Assembly: GCA_025612375.1 (NCBI GenBank)
Contig: JAAXKN010000022.1
Span: forward strand, 7,502 to 71,501
Source: Ignavibacteria bacterium
Lineage (GTDB): Bacteria; Bacteroidota; Ignavibacteria; Ignavibacteriales; SURF-24
Reading direction: 5' to 3'
DNA length: 64,000 bases
Shown: positions 16,539-26,027 of the stretch, in pieces
How positions within the stretch are numbered: position 1 is the stretch's first letter
How the letters are laid out: each line of letters begins with the position of its first letter
Notes under the pieces: generated by a model
Databases searched by the model: none
Told to the model about the DNA's origin: nothing
The model's input: only the letters and a program-made list of their open reading frames with translations
Made by a program: the position numbers and the translations under genes

Positions 16539-19016
16539 TTACTGCAGGAGCATCATCTTTATGGATTTTGAAAACCCGGCGCTTTCAATTGAGCAGATAT
16601 AAACGCCGCTTGAAAGTGCGCGGCCTGTTTTATCCTTAGCCGTCCACGTCTGGCTGTAGAAGCCTGCCGGGCGGTAGCCTTCAAACAGCACAGCTATTTC
16701 CCTGCCCCTGATGTCGTAAACCTTAAGTTTAACGTTACCCGGCTTTGCAAGGCTGTATTTAATTTCAGTTGCCGGGTTGAAGGGGTTGGGGTAATTCTGC
16801 TGCAGGCCGTATTCCAGGGGGATTTTTTTGCCGTTTTCCTGAACGCCTGAAGTTTCGTCCGTTATAATCAGCAGTTCAGGCGAGCCTGAGGTCTCCCTGC
16901 TGTAAAAATCAATTATGCGGTTTGTGGACTCGTTATCTTTGATCATAAATGTTATAAGAGAGTCGGCTGCGGCTTCCTGTTTAACCATACCGGTAACGTC
17001 CCATGAATAGGTCATATTGGTCTGGTTAATAATTGAATATGAGTCCAGTTCCGTTCCGGTCTGCGCGGTGCCCGTCCATTTCAGTGCGACTTCGGCCCAG
17101 GTGTCGTTTGACATATAGAAAGCGTTTGCCATAACGGGTGCGCCGTTCGGGAGTCCGTTGGGTTTTACTTTGATCTTCAGGATTGCCGAGAGTATATTCC
17201 CCTTAATTCCCTTAATGTTAAATTTCAGAAATGAGCGGCACCTGTAGCTGTCGGAAGTTCCCTCATAAACTCTAAGGAGTGTATCGGCGTTAAAATTCTT
17301 ACCGGAATAGATGAGGCCGCCTCTTACGTAACTGTCCTCAGCCGGCTTTAGTTTAAGCACCGTTCCGCCCGACTTCTTAAAAACCGCTCTTGCGTCCTTT
17401 GCACAATTTATAAGGAGTGTATCGGGGTTTTTGCTGCCCGATTTGTCGCCCGTCCATTCAAGGAACTCATATCCATCTTCCGGCACCGCATTGATAGTAA
17501 GCACCGTTCCTTCCAGGACCTCATCGTCCGCGGCGTCTGAGTTTACGGATCCGTGGAGTGTTCCCCTCAGGCGGGGGTTGAACTCAATTAAATTTCTGAA
17601 ATATGCCTTTAAGCTTTTGTGGGCATTCATTGTAACGGTAAATTCCAGTGCGTGCCCTAAAGAAGCGTCTTCCCATTTGTCCAGTTTAGTCAGTGAGTCA
17701 CCGGGCACGGCTTTAACCTTTACCACTGTACCCGCGTCGTAATATGGTCCCGGGGGGTCGAGTATGATCTCACCTTTTCCTTCCGTTTCAGCCCTCAACT
17801 CGAACTTTCCCTCAACCGGGACGAACTTTGCGGTTATGTATTTTGTGGTATCGACTTTAATTACTGTGGGATTTTGGGTACCGGTCACGTCTCCTGACCA
17901 GCTGTCGAACTTCCATCCCAGGGCTCCTTTGGCCGTAAGGGTAACCAGGCTGTCCTTAAAGTGCACCGTATCGTCGGGGGTTTCATAAACCGTTCCCTGT
18001 CCAACAATAGTCTGATTTATCTTAAAGCGTTTAAGGCTGGCATAGAGGTTAGAGATCTTGAAGTTTGCCTTAAAAGTTGTCTGGTCCATCACCCTGCTGT
18101 CGCTTGCGCGTATGTGTTTAAGGTACATTGTATTGCCGTCCATTTCGAGCTCTGTATAGCCGTAGTAGCCCGATTGTGCCTGATCGAAAGAATAGTCTAC
18201 CAGGTAGGCGTTTCCGTCCTTATTCTCGTCAACGCTCATCAAAGGGGCGCCGCTGTTACCTGTAACGACGGTTGTCACGCCGTTTTCGGGGTCAACCGGG
18301 GGGTTCATCTGCCCGTTCATATTCATTTTCTTGGTTCTGACGTATATATGGGCGTGGCCGTTAAAGATCACGTCGCATCCGTACTTGTACAAAGGCACTC
18401 CCCATTCCTTGTGTATTACGTCCTCGTAGACCTTTGCGCCGAAATTAAATATCGGTTTATGCCATATTACAAAAAGCCACGGTTTGGGGTTGTTCTCAAT
18501 TGCATCCAGAAGCACCTGTTTCTGCGGGCCGGTGTATGAGTCCTCCGTATTCATCAGGACGAACCTGGCATTCTCATAATCGAAATAGAAATATTTTCCG
18601 TCATTGCCCATTTTGGCCTGGCCGGGGAGGTACTTGTTCCAGTTGGCAAGGCCTGTAGACATCAGTTCGTCGTGGTTTCCAGAGACAGCCATGTATTTTG
18701 GGGGAAACTGGTCCTGCCCTGTGCCGCCCAGAATTTCATTGCAGGATTTCTGCCACGTATCCCAGAGGGTAGTTGAGCGTCCGTCTTCAACCACGTCGCC
18801 AACGTTAATCATGAATTTATAGTCGGGAGTATTTTTCATTATTGCCTGAAGCACTGAGCGGTGGGCATCGTCGTTGGTGCGTGTATCGCCGTAGCAGATC
18901 CATTTCCACTTTGTTGTCTGTGCATTAACTTCAGCAATAGAAAGCAGCATTATTGTTAAGAGCAGTAATTTGCAGCTTAACTTTTTAGGGATAAAATCCA
19001 ACAGCTTTTTCTTCAT
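16539..19016 (-). CDS. T9SS-secreted metallophosphoesterase, purple-acid-phosphatase-like (copy 2)
   Basis: About 825 residues. I choose the ATG at 19016, which has AAGGAAG just upstream and opens a normal signal region (MKKKLLDFIPKKL...); the ORF can be extended to a GTG at 19034. The phosphoesterase motifs are ICYGDTRTND, INVGDVVEDG, AVSGNHDEL, VIWHKPIF and FNGHAHIYVR. It has the same modular tail as its neighbours: three InlB-B-like repeats, a DNRLRE/CBM96-like sandwich (PAEDSYVRGGLIY ... YRCRSFLKF) and a NYPNPFNPATEI sorting domain. The gap to copy 3 is 32 bp, so the two are co-transcribed. The acceptor substrate may be a phosphorylated surface glycan; this is inference. Confidence 0.9.
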   Translation of the reverse strand: MKKKLLDFIPKKLSCKLLLLTIMLLSIAEVNAQTTKWKWICYGDTRTNDDAHRSVLQAIMKNTPDYKFMINVGDVVEDGRSTTLWDTWQKSCNEILGGTGQDQFPPKYMAVSGNHDELMSTGLANWNKYLPGQAKMGNDGKYFYFDYENARFVLMNTEDSYTGPQKQVLLDAIENNPKPWLFVIWHKPIFNFGAKVYEDVIHKEWGVPLYKYGCDVIFNGHAHIYVRTKKMNMNGQMNPPVDPENGVTTVVTGNSGAPLMSVDENKDGNAYLVDYSFDQAQSGYYGYTELEMDGNTMYLKHIRASDSRVMDQTTFKANFKISNLYASLKRFKINQTIVGQGTVYETPDDTVHFKDSLVTLTAKGALGWKFDSWSGDVTGTQNPTVIKVDTTKYITAKFVPVEGKFELRAETEGKGEIILDPPGPYYDAGTVVKVKAVPGDSLTKLDKWEDASLGHALEFTVTMNAHKSLKAYFRNLIEFNPRLRGTLHGSVNSDAADDEVLEGTVLTINAVPEDGYEFLEWTGDKSGSKNPDTLLINCAKDARAVFKKSGGTVLKLKPAEDSYVRGGLIYSGKNFNADTLLRVYEGTSDSYRCRSFLKFNIKGIKGNILSAILKIKVKPNGLPNGAPVMANAFYMSNDTWAEVALKWTGTAQTGTELDSYSIINQTNMTYSWDVTGMVKQEAAADSLITFMIKDNESTNRIIDFYSRETSGSPELLIITDETSGVQENGKKIPLEYGLQQNYPNPFNPATEIKYSLAKPGNVKLKVYDIRGREIAVLFEGYRPAGFYSQTWTAKDKTGRALSSGVYICSIESAGFSKSIKMMLLQ

Positions 19017-19059
19017 AACTTCTTCCTTTTCCACCAGATGATTTTTATAAATTTCAGCG

Positions 19060-21189
19060 TCATTTGAGCAGGTTCATTTTAATTGAGCTCAAATAGTCGG
19101 GGGCCTTCATTGTAAGTATGTATATTCCGCTCGGGAGTGCGCGTCCTGCCTTATCCTTAGCATTCCATGTAAACCGGTAAGTGCCCGAGGGCTTAAACGA
19201 GTCTTCAAGGACAGAGATTTCCCTACCCATTATGTCATAGACCTTAAGGCTTACGTGTCCGGCCCCGGGTGTGCTGTAAGTAATTTCCGTAGCCGGGTTA
19301 AAGGGGTTGGGGTAGTTTTGTTCCAGCTTATATTGCGCCGGGACTGTATTGCCGCCATTTACAACCCCGGAAGTATTATTCTCAACCACAATCAGTTCCG
19401 GCATATCGGAGCTTTCGCGGGAGAAGAAGTCGACCGTGCGGTTAAAGGCAGATTTGTCCTTTATCAGCAGGCTAATGACTGTGTCGCCCGAGGCAACAGC
19501 CTGTTTTACTTTTTCTGTCAGGTTCCAGGAGTAATAATTCCCGGTTTTATTTATTGTCATGCATGAATCCATGAGGCTTTCTGTTACAGAGGGGACATTC
19601 CGCCACTGTATATCGTATTCTTTCCAGCTGCCGCCTGAAAGAAAGTAGACAAAAGCTCTTGCGCGGTTCCCGTCGGGAAGGCTGCCCGCCTTCATTTTAA
19701 GCGTTACAGAAAGAGGGTCTGCCTTAAGGCTTTTAATATTAAACTTAATGTACGATCTGCACCTGTAGGAGTCGCTCGTTCCCTCAAGCACTTTTAAGAC
19801 AGTTTCCTTGCCCATGTTTTTGCTTGAGTACATGAGCCCTCCCCTTACGTAGCTATCCTCAATTGCCTTAAGGCTTACGGGAGCCTCATCTTTTTTTTTG
19901 AAGAGTGCCTTAACTTCGCAGTCGCGGTCCATAATAAGGGTATCTTCAATAAAGCTTCCGTTTTTTTCTCCCGTCCACTCCTGCAGTTCCCATCCCTCCT
20001 GGGGCTGAGCGGAAATTTTAACTACCGTATTCTCGTTATACACTCCCCCCGGAGGATCGAGAATTACCTGTCCCAAACCGCTTTTGCCCGTAATAATATC
20101 GCACGTAGGGTTAGTCTCGCCATAAATTGCAGTAATAGATTTATCGTAGTTCATAATAATTGTATCGGGATTACTGCTGCCGCTTAAGCTGCCATACCAC
20201 CTGAGGAATTTCAAGCCGTTATTGGGGATAGCTGTAACCTGCACAACTTCGGCAGAATCGTAAAAAGCTTTTGAAGGGCTGAGGTTTATTGTGCCATGGC
20301 TGCCCGGGTCTACCTTCAGTTCGTACTGGTTTTCGCTTGAAAGCGGGTAGAAGGATCTTAGGACAGTATCTTTAGTTACTGTATAGACGTAATATCCGCG
20401 CGTGTTGCCGGATCCCAGCTGGAAGCTGAGGGCGGTATTAAAATATACCAGAATTCCTTTATCCATTGCCTGGCCGTTTACGTGCTGGTGGCCCGCAACG
20501 TAGTACTTTACGTTGTGCCTGTTCATCAGGTCAAGCACTTTAGATCTGTATGAAGGGCCTATATTAAAGTAAAGGCTGTCCTCGTTCTGTCTTGCCTCAA
20601 AGACGGGCACGTGTGCCGTTACAATTTTAATGGGGAAATCTTTGTTGGCGGTAAAGAAAGAGTCCATTTCGGCCAGCTGGTTCATGGAGCGTGCCTTTGC
20701 AAGCGGGTCGTCTGCAATATATGCCTGGGTGTTAAGCACGTAAAAAGCGGCCAGGTTTTTATACGTAAAGCCGTAGTATTCCCTTTTAGCGGGGCCCCTG
20801 CCGTAATTGTGCGCAAGCCACTTATTAATTGAAGTCATTGTAACCGAGGCCGGTGTGGTTCCGATGTCGTGGTTGCCCGGCATGGGGTACCACGGGATAG
20901 CGGTAATCATAGCCTGGTCGAACATGTCGAACTGTCCTGTGTTTCCGCTGGATTCTATGAGGTCGCCGCCGACCAGTATAAGGTCCGCCTGCCGTCTTGA
21001 GATTCCGTTTAAGGCTTTCTTAATCCAGTCGGCAGGATAGAGCGCCTCGCCGTTATAGTCAGTTTTTCCGAAATGGATATCGGAGAAGAAGGCAAACTTC
21101 AGTGTATCTGCTGAGGCCTGGCCTTTCAGCTGGCTGCAGTTTGCCAGTGATAGCAGGCATAAAGCAGCTGTTAAAAAATATTTACGCAC
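19060..21189 (-). CDS. T9SS-secreted metallophosphoesterase (copy 1)
   Basis: 709 residues starting at a GTG (21189) with GGAGA upstream. The signal peptide is MRKYFLTAALCLLSLANCSQLKGQ. Catalytic-domain motifs are FFSDIHFGK, VGGDLIES, MPGNHDIG, TAHVPVF and AGHQHVNG. It carries two InlB-B-like repeats instead of three, then the DNRLRE/CBM96-like module (IEDSYVRGGLMYSSK ... RCRSYIKF ... FFSRESS) and a NYPNPFNPATEI sorting domain. It is first of the tandem trio; the gap to copy 2 is 43 bp. The three share the C-terminal modules more closely than the catalytic domains, which suggests duplication followed by diversification of the enzyme part. Confidence 0.9.
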   Translation of the reverse strand: MRKYFLTAALCLLSLANCSQLKGQASADTLKFAFFSDIHFGKTDYNGEALYPADWIKKALNGISRRQADLILVGGDLIESSGNTGQFDMFDQAMITAIPWYPMPGNHDIGTTPASVTMTSINKWLAHNYGRGPAKREYYGFTYKNLAAFYVLNTQAYIADDPLAKARSMNQLAEMDSFFTANKDFPIKIVTAHVPVFEARQNEDSLYFNIGPSYRSKVLDLMNRHNVKYYVAGHQHVNGQAMDKGILVYFNTALSFQLGSGNTRGYYVYTVTKDTVLRSFYPLSSENQYELKVDPGSHGTINLSPSKAFYDSAEVVQVTAIPNNGLKFLRWYGSLSGSSNPDTIIMNYDKSITAIYGETNPTCDIITGKSGLGQVILDPPGGVYNENTVVKISAQPQEGWELQEWTGEKNGSFIEDTLIMDRDCEVKALFKKKDEAPVSLKAIEDSYVRGGLMYSSKNMGKETVLKVLEGTSDSYRCRSYIKFNIKSLKADPLSVTLKMKAGSLPDGNRARAFVYFLSGGSWKEYDIQWRNVPSVTESLMDSCMTINKTGNYYSWNLTEKVKQAVASGDTVISLLIKDKSAFNRTVDFFSRESSDMPELIVVENNTSGVVNGGNTVPAQYKLEQNYPNPFNPATEITYSTPGAGHVSLKVYDIMGREISVLEDSFKPSGTYRFTWNAKDKAGRALPSGIYILTMKAPDYLSSIKMNLLK

Positions 21190-21322
21190 AATTATTCTCC
21201 AGAATGTATTTCAGCCAGAAAATATTTCTGCAAAAAATTAACCGGGAACAGGCAACCTGTACCTGCTAAAAGGAGTTGTTACTTTAGGACAAAAGTAAAT
21301 CGCCCATCCCCGGTTAAATTCA

Positions 21323-23599
21323 TTATTTCAAAGTGCTCATTGATGGTATTGCAGCTTCGGTAGTATTACCCCACTGCTTGTTAGGCCTGGGGCCCATTTC
21401 GAGGACGAGGCTTCCGCCGTCCTTAATGTCCGAGTGCTCAAACCATGGAATTGTAAGAGGCCTGCCGTTAAGCTGAGCCGACTGAATGTATTTATTTTTT
21501 GCCGAAACGTTTTTAGCTTCAACAGTAAAAGTTTTATTGTCCCCCAGATTGAGTGTAACCTTACTGAACAGAGGGCTTCCAATGTCGTATGTTGGCCTTC
21601 CCGGTGTAACGGGATAAAAGCCCATGGCGGTAAAAATATACCAGGTTGAAAGAGCGCCGCCGTCTTCATCGCCGCAGATTCCGAGGGGGTCGTCGTCGTA
21701 CCACACGTTCATGAGTTCGCGGACGCGTTTCTGAGTCTTCCATGGCTGGCCGGCATAGTTATAAAGATAAGGTATATGGAAGCTGGGCTCGTCGCCCATT
21801 GCAAATTCGCCAACAAGGCCGGTGGCATCGGGGAACTGGCCGAGGAAGAAAAACTTCTCGGTATTAAGGGGCTCGTTAAAGAGCTGGTCGAGTCTTTTAA
21901 GGAAATTATCGCGTCCGCCCATGAGGTTCATAAGCCCTGCCACGTCGTGCTGAACGCTCCAGGTGTAAGTCCATGAATTGCACTCTGCGAAGTAAGCGCG
22001 TCCCCCCTGGCCGCCGGAGAGTTTGGGGTCGAAGTTGGGCACCCAGTTGCCGTCAGCCGTCTTGGGCGACATGAATCCGGTAGCCGGGTTGTAGAGGTTA
22101 GCGTAGTTATGGGCCCTTTTCATGAAGTACTCATAATCATCTGTTTTTCCCAGGGCCTTTGCAAACTGTGCAAGGCACCAGTCGTCGTAGCAGTTTTCAA
22201 GCGTTACGGCAACAGCCTGCCTGCGTTCAAATGGGTGGACTTCCTTAACCCATTCCTTCTGACCTTCGGGAAGCGCCGGGAAGAAGCCTTTTGTAAGATA
22301 AACGTCGTCGAGCTCTGTCTTAGGTCCGTTAGCCCAGGGAAGCAGTGTTGCCTCGCAGGCATTTTTCTTCAGGCCTTCATAAGCCTTCTCAACGTCAAAA
22401 TCCTTAATTCCCTTGAGGTATGCGTCAGCAAAAATTGAAGCCGCGTGCTGCCCTATCATGCATGCGTGGTCGCCCCTTAAGAGGGGGAAAGAAGGCATCC
22501 AGCCGCTCTGCTCGTACATTGAAACGTAGCTGCGGAGCTTGTTGACCTGCATTTCGGGGCTGATTAAAATGTGCAGGGGGTGCAGGCAGCGGTAAGTATC
22601 CCAGAGCCAGTCGTCCACATAAAAGCTGTGTCCGCCGTCTTCGTGTATCTTATGGTCGTAGCCGCTAAAGTATTTTCCGTATTCAGAAACATTAACCATT
22701 CTTTCGTGGGCCCTGTAGAGGGCTGTATAGAAAATTCTCTTTTGTTTTTCAGTGCCGCCTTCGACTTTAATTTTTGCAAGTGTATTGTTCCATATTGTGC
22801 GCGCGCGGTCTTTAAGATTAGAAAAATCCCAGGCCGGAATTTCTCTTTTCAGGTTATCCTCTGCCTGATCAAGGCTTATGTATGAAATGCCGACCTTAAC
22901 GCCTACGGTCTCACTTTTGCCGAAGGTGTAGTTTACAAAGGTTCCTACGTTTTCGCCTTCAGCTGAAGTGTTTTTATTGCTTACCGTTTCACCCGTATAT
23001 GTTCCGGAAGACTGGAAGGGGTGGTCGAACTTAGCATAGAAGAAGTAGCGTACGCCTTCATCGTCCTCGTAGCCGCGGATAGTTGAATTATCCAGTATTT
23101 CAACTCTTCCTTTTTTCTGTGCCCTCAGGATTATGTGCGACTCCTCAGGCCTTGTAAAGGTGAATCTGAAGAAAGCGGAGTGCTCCGTAACGGTGTATTC
23201 AGCATTTATGTCGTAATCTTCCAGTCCTACCGAATAGTAATACGGTGTAGCCGTTTCATTGTCGTGGTCGTACATGGATGCATAATCGGACTTTTTAAGC
23301 TTCAGGCTGCCTGAGGTAGCCATAATGCCGAAGGCATCTGCAATCCTGTGTGAAGTAATGTTAAGCGGAAATTCATTTATTTTATCGGCAAGGTATTTGT
23401 CCAGCGAGGTGCCCTTAGACGGGGCGATACGGATCATGCAGTTCGGGAGCTGTACTACGGGCAGCGTAGGCTGAAGCATATGCCCAATGCCGCCTATATT
23501 GGGGTCCACGTAATCAACCAGCTCTTTAGGCGTCTGTCCGTACAAAAAACTTCCTGTCAGAATAATCAACAGTACAGTAATTATTTTTTTTCTCAGCAT
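21323..23599 (-). CDS. Glycoside hydrolase family 92 alpha-mannosidase (second copy)
   Basis: About 758 residues from the ATG at 23599 (GAGAG upstream); the extended ORF uses a TTG at 23620. The signal peptide is MLRKKIITVLLIILTGSFLYGQ. GH92 landmarks: VDPNIGGIGHMLQPT near the N-terminus, DDWLWDTYRCLHPL, GWMPSFPLLRGDHACMIG, CNSWTYTWSVQHDVAGL, PYLYNYAGQPWKTQ and GICGDEDGGALSTWY. It differs clearly from the first GH92 (HMLQP versus SDYKL region; MPSFP versus LPEWAS), so the two probably differ in linkage specificity. It has no T9SS tail and is likely periplasmic. The gene sits just downstream of the kinase and transporter, as expected for a mannoside catabolic operon. Confidence 0.93.
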   Translation of the reverse strand: MLRKKIITVLLIILTGSFLYGQTPKELVDYVDPNIGGIGHMLQPTLPVVQLPNCMIRIAPSKGTSLDKYLADKINEFPLNITSHRIADAFGIMATSGSLKLKKSDYASMYDHDNETATPYYYSVGLEDYDINAEYTVTEHSAFFRFTFTRPEESHIILRAQKKGRVEILDNSTIRGYEDDEGVRYFFYAKFDHPFQSSGTYTGETVSNKNTSAEGENVGTFVNYTFGKSETVGVKVGISYISLDQAEDNLKREIPAWDFSNLKDRARTIWNNTLAKIKVEGGTEKQKRIFYTALYRAHERMVNVSEYGKYFSGYDHKIHEDGGHSFYVDDWLWDTYRCLHPLHILISPEMQVNKLRSYVSMYEQSGWMPSFPLLRGDHACMIGQHAASIFADAYLKGIKDFDVEKAYEGLKKNACEATLLPWANGPKTELDDVYLTKGFFPALPEGQKEWVKEVHPFERRQAVAVTLENCYDDWCLAQFAKALGKTDDYEYFMKRAHNYANLYNPATGFMSPKTADGNWVPNFDPKLSGGQGGRAYFAECNSWTYTWSVQHDVAGLMNLMGGRDNFLKRLDQLFNEPLNTEKFFFLGQFPDATGLVGEFAMGDEPSFHIPYLYNYAGQPWKTQKRVRELMNVWYDDDPLGICGDEDGGALSTWYIFTAMGFYPVTPGRPTYDIGSPLFSKVTLNLGDNKTFTVEAKNVSAKNKYIQSAQLNGRPLTIPWFEHSDIKDGGSLVLEMGPRPNKQWGNTTEAAIPSMSTLK

Positions 23600-23689
23600 A
23601 ATAATTCTCTCAAGATACAATTAGAAAATAAATTTGTTTATCGGATGAAATTTCTTCTTTATCATCCAGCCGCAATGATGAAAACTTTT

Positions 23690-24808
23690 TCAGGATTTTT
23701 TCTGCCCTGAATCCAGCTGATTGAGTGCAAAGGCGTAAGCGCCTACAGAAACTGCTTTGCTGGTACCCATCTTTGAGATTCCGACTCCCAGGCGGCGCAA
23801 GGGATCGTATGTTACGGTTCTGCTGCTGCCCGGGACCTTAATTTCCTTTTTATCTCCCTTAAGGAAGGCTTTAAGCTCATTTTCATCTTCCAGGTTAAAT
23901 GTTTTAACCGCAAGGCGCGGGAAGCATTTGCCCGAAGGGAGCAGATAGTTTGAGTTCATCTCTTCTACTATTGCCGGGAGGAACAGTTTATGCGCGCCTG
24001 CAATTCCGCCGCCTATTACGGCAAGGCCGTCAATGAGTGTAAGGGCGTTTGCAAGAGCGTCGCCTACAACCTCGGCCATCTGTCTGAAAGCGTATATTGC
24101 CGCGCCTTTATTGCCGGGCATTTTTCCTTCTGCAATTTCATAAATTTCCCTCGGTTCGGGGGCGTCTTCGGGGGCTATATGAAGCGATTCCGCGTAAACT
24201 CTTCTTACGGCGCGTATGCTTGCGCCTTCTTCGGCATTGATTGAAGGGTTGATCTTATTCCTCAAAAGCCATATCTCGCCCGCGCCCGAGTTATCGCCCG
24301 TAAAAAGCTCGCCGTTACGGACTATGCCTGCGCCGAATCCGGTGCCCAGTGTTACGCCAAAGAGATTGCTGAAGCGCTTGGGGCTTCCGGCTTCTTCAAG
24401 AAGAGAGTTTACATAGGGAAGAAATCCTGCTATGGCCTCGCCGTAGACAAACAGGTCGCCGTCGTTATTTATAAAAACGGGGAGCTTAAATTGCTCTTCG
24501 AGCATGGGTCCAAGAGCAATTCCGCCCCTGAAGGCCGGGAGGTTGCCCAGGTCGCCAATTATTCCCATCGGGTAATCGGCAGGGCCGGGGAAGGCAAAAC
24601 TTATTGCCGATGGCGCATAAGGAAGGCTTTCCCTTACTTTGCTGAACCCGTTAATAATGTTAGAGAGGCAATGGCCCAGGTCGTTTCCGTTTGATGGAAG
24701 CGTTACAGGGCTTACAATTTCTTTATTTGACCTGATTGCGGAGAATACAAAATTTGTACCCCCGGCATCCAGCGTCATAACTATACGTGTGTCATTTTCA
24801 AGCTTCAA
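23690..24808 (-). CDS. ROK-family sugar kinase
   Basis: A 372-residue cytoplasmic ATP-dependent hexokinase-like protein. The phosphate-binding motif DAGGTNFVFSAI is near residue 15. GVTLGTGFGAGIV and ALIDGLAVIGGGIAG-like segments complete the ROK/ASKHA fold. The CxCGxxGC zinc signature of many ROK proteins is absent. The start is a TTG at 24808 with a strong GAGGAG eight bases upstream, and it overlaps the end of the MFS gene by 11 bases, indicating translational coupling. An ATG at 24778 has no ribosome site. It would phosphorylate the imported monosaccharide (glucose, mannose or fructose); context favours mannose but the sequence does not decide. Confidence 0.88.
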   Translation of the reverse strand: MKLENDTRIVMTLDAGGTNFVFSAIRSNKEIVSPVTLPSNGNDLGHCLSNIINGFSKVRESLPYAPSAISFAFPGPADYPMGIIGDLGNLPAFRGGIALGPMLEEQFKLPVFINNDGDLFVYGEAIAGFLPYVNSLLEEAGSPKRFSNLFGVTLGTGFGAGIVRNGELFTGDNSGAGEIWLLRNKINPSINAEEGASIRAVRRVYAESLHIAPEDAPEPREIYEIAEGKMPGNKGAAIYAFRQMAEVVGDALANALTLIDGLAVIGGGIAGAHKLFLPAIVEEMNSNYLLPSGKCFPRLAVKTFNLEDENELKAFLKGDKKEIKVPGSSRTVTYDPLRRLGVGISKMGTSKAVSVGAYAFALNQLDSGQKKS

Positions 24809-25991
24809 TTTTAATCTCCTCTTTTATATTTTCTGCAGATACGGCTGCGGGTTTCTGTTTCATTGACCGGAAAGCCAAAAAGCTCAGGTATACGAATATC
24901 AGGAGCGGAACCGTGAGTGCCAGCGCCACAGAAGAGCTTGCAATAACACCCATTAAAGCCGGTATTATTGCGCCGCCTGCAATAGCCATAACCAGAAGTC
25001 CTGAAAGCTCGTTGCTTCTTTCGGGAATGCTGTCTATGAGAATTGAGAATATGAGCGGGAATATGTTTGCAAATGCAAGTCCCGCGACAAAGATTGAACC
25101 GAGCACGAACCACTCAACAGGGACAAATATGCCTGCAAGAGCAAGTACGCCTATAACCGAGCTCCAGACGAAGAATTTCTTGGGTGAGAGGTAGCTTAAT
25201 ATGATAGACCCCAGAAGCCTCCCTATTGCAAGCGAGGTCATAAAGAACCCTATGCTGATGGTGGCAAGTTTTTCTATATCCATGTTAAACTGTGTCTGGA
25301 GGTGTTTTGCAATCCATGAGGCCACGCCTACCTCGGCTCCCACGTAGAAGAAAATGCCTAAGACCATGAGAAGGACGTAGGATCTTTTCAGGAGTGCAAA
25401 GCTGCTTTTAATGCTAGCCCTTGGCTGAAGGCTGCTTTTTTCTGACGGCTTTACCTTAAGCATTGTAACGCTTATAAGCGTAATTACAACTACAACCGCG
25501 TAAATAAGGAATATGCCCTGCCATACAAATCCCAGCGCAACAACCAGCGGCACAATATAAGGCGCGGTGTTGGAGCCGATGCTTTTAATAAACTGCGCAA
25601 AAGTGAGATTTCTGGAATACCTGCCTTCGGCAGAAACATCCCTCATCATCGGGTTGCCTACAACCTGGAGGGCGGTAATTCCAAGTCCTATAAAGAAAAT
25701 TGCGGCAAGTACATATTCGTATCTTGAAGTGCTGAATACCGGAACCAGCTCTCCTGCTAAAATAAGGCTCAAGGACATAATGAGTAATTTTTTCTGTCCC
25801 AGTTTATCGACCAATATGCCGAGGGGGACTGAAAAAAGTCCGAATGCCAGAAAACCAAAGAAAGGCAGGAGTCCCGCAACAGCAGGCGCCAGGCTGAACT
25901 CTTTAGTGACAAAACCGACAAGCGCTCCAACGGCATCTCCAAATCCCATGATGAAGAATACCAGAAAGATTGGTAAGGTTTTTAACTTCAT
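24798..25991 (-). CDS. MFS sugar transporter (FHS/FucP-like)
   Basis: A 397-residue inner-membrane protein with about twelve hydrophobic helices. The start (MKLKTLPIFLVFFIMGFGDAVGALVGF) and the PLGILVDKLGQKK loop resemble fucose/glucose-galactose permease-like H+ symporters. The ATG at 25991 has AGGAC upstream. The gene overlaps the ROK kinase by 11 bases and follows the PpiC gene by 36 bases. In Bacteroidota-type genomes such permeases are typically paired with a sugar kinase for hexose uptake. Substrate is inferred from the neighbouring alpha-mannosidases. Confidence 0.85.
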   Translation of the reverse strand: MKLKTLPIFLVFFIMGFGDAVGALVGFVTKEFSLAPAVAGLLPFFGFLAFGLFSVPLGILVDKLGQKKLLIMSLSLILAGELVPVFSTSRYEYVLAAIFFIGLGITALQVVGNPMMRDVSAEGRYSRNLTFAQFIKSIGSNTAPYIVPLVVALGFVWQGIFLIYAVVVVITLISVTMLKVKPSEKSSLQPRASIKSSFALLKRSYVLLMVLGIFFYVGAEVGVASWIAKHLQTQFNMDIEKLATISIGFFMTSLAIGRLLGSIILSYLSPKKFFVWSSVIGVLALAGIFVPVEWFVLGSIFVAGLAFANIFPLIFSILIDSIPERSNELSGLLVMAIAGGAIIPALMGVIASSSVALALTVPLLIFVYLSFLAFRSMKQKPAAVSAENIKEEIKIEA

Positions 25992-26027
25992 TTTAGAAAG
26001 TCCTGATATATTTGAAATAATTAGTTG

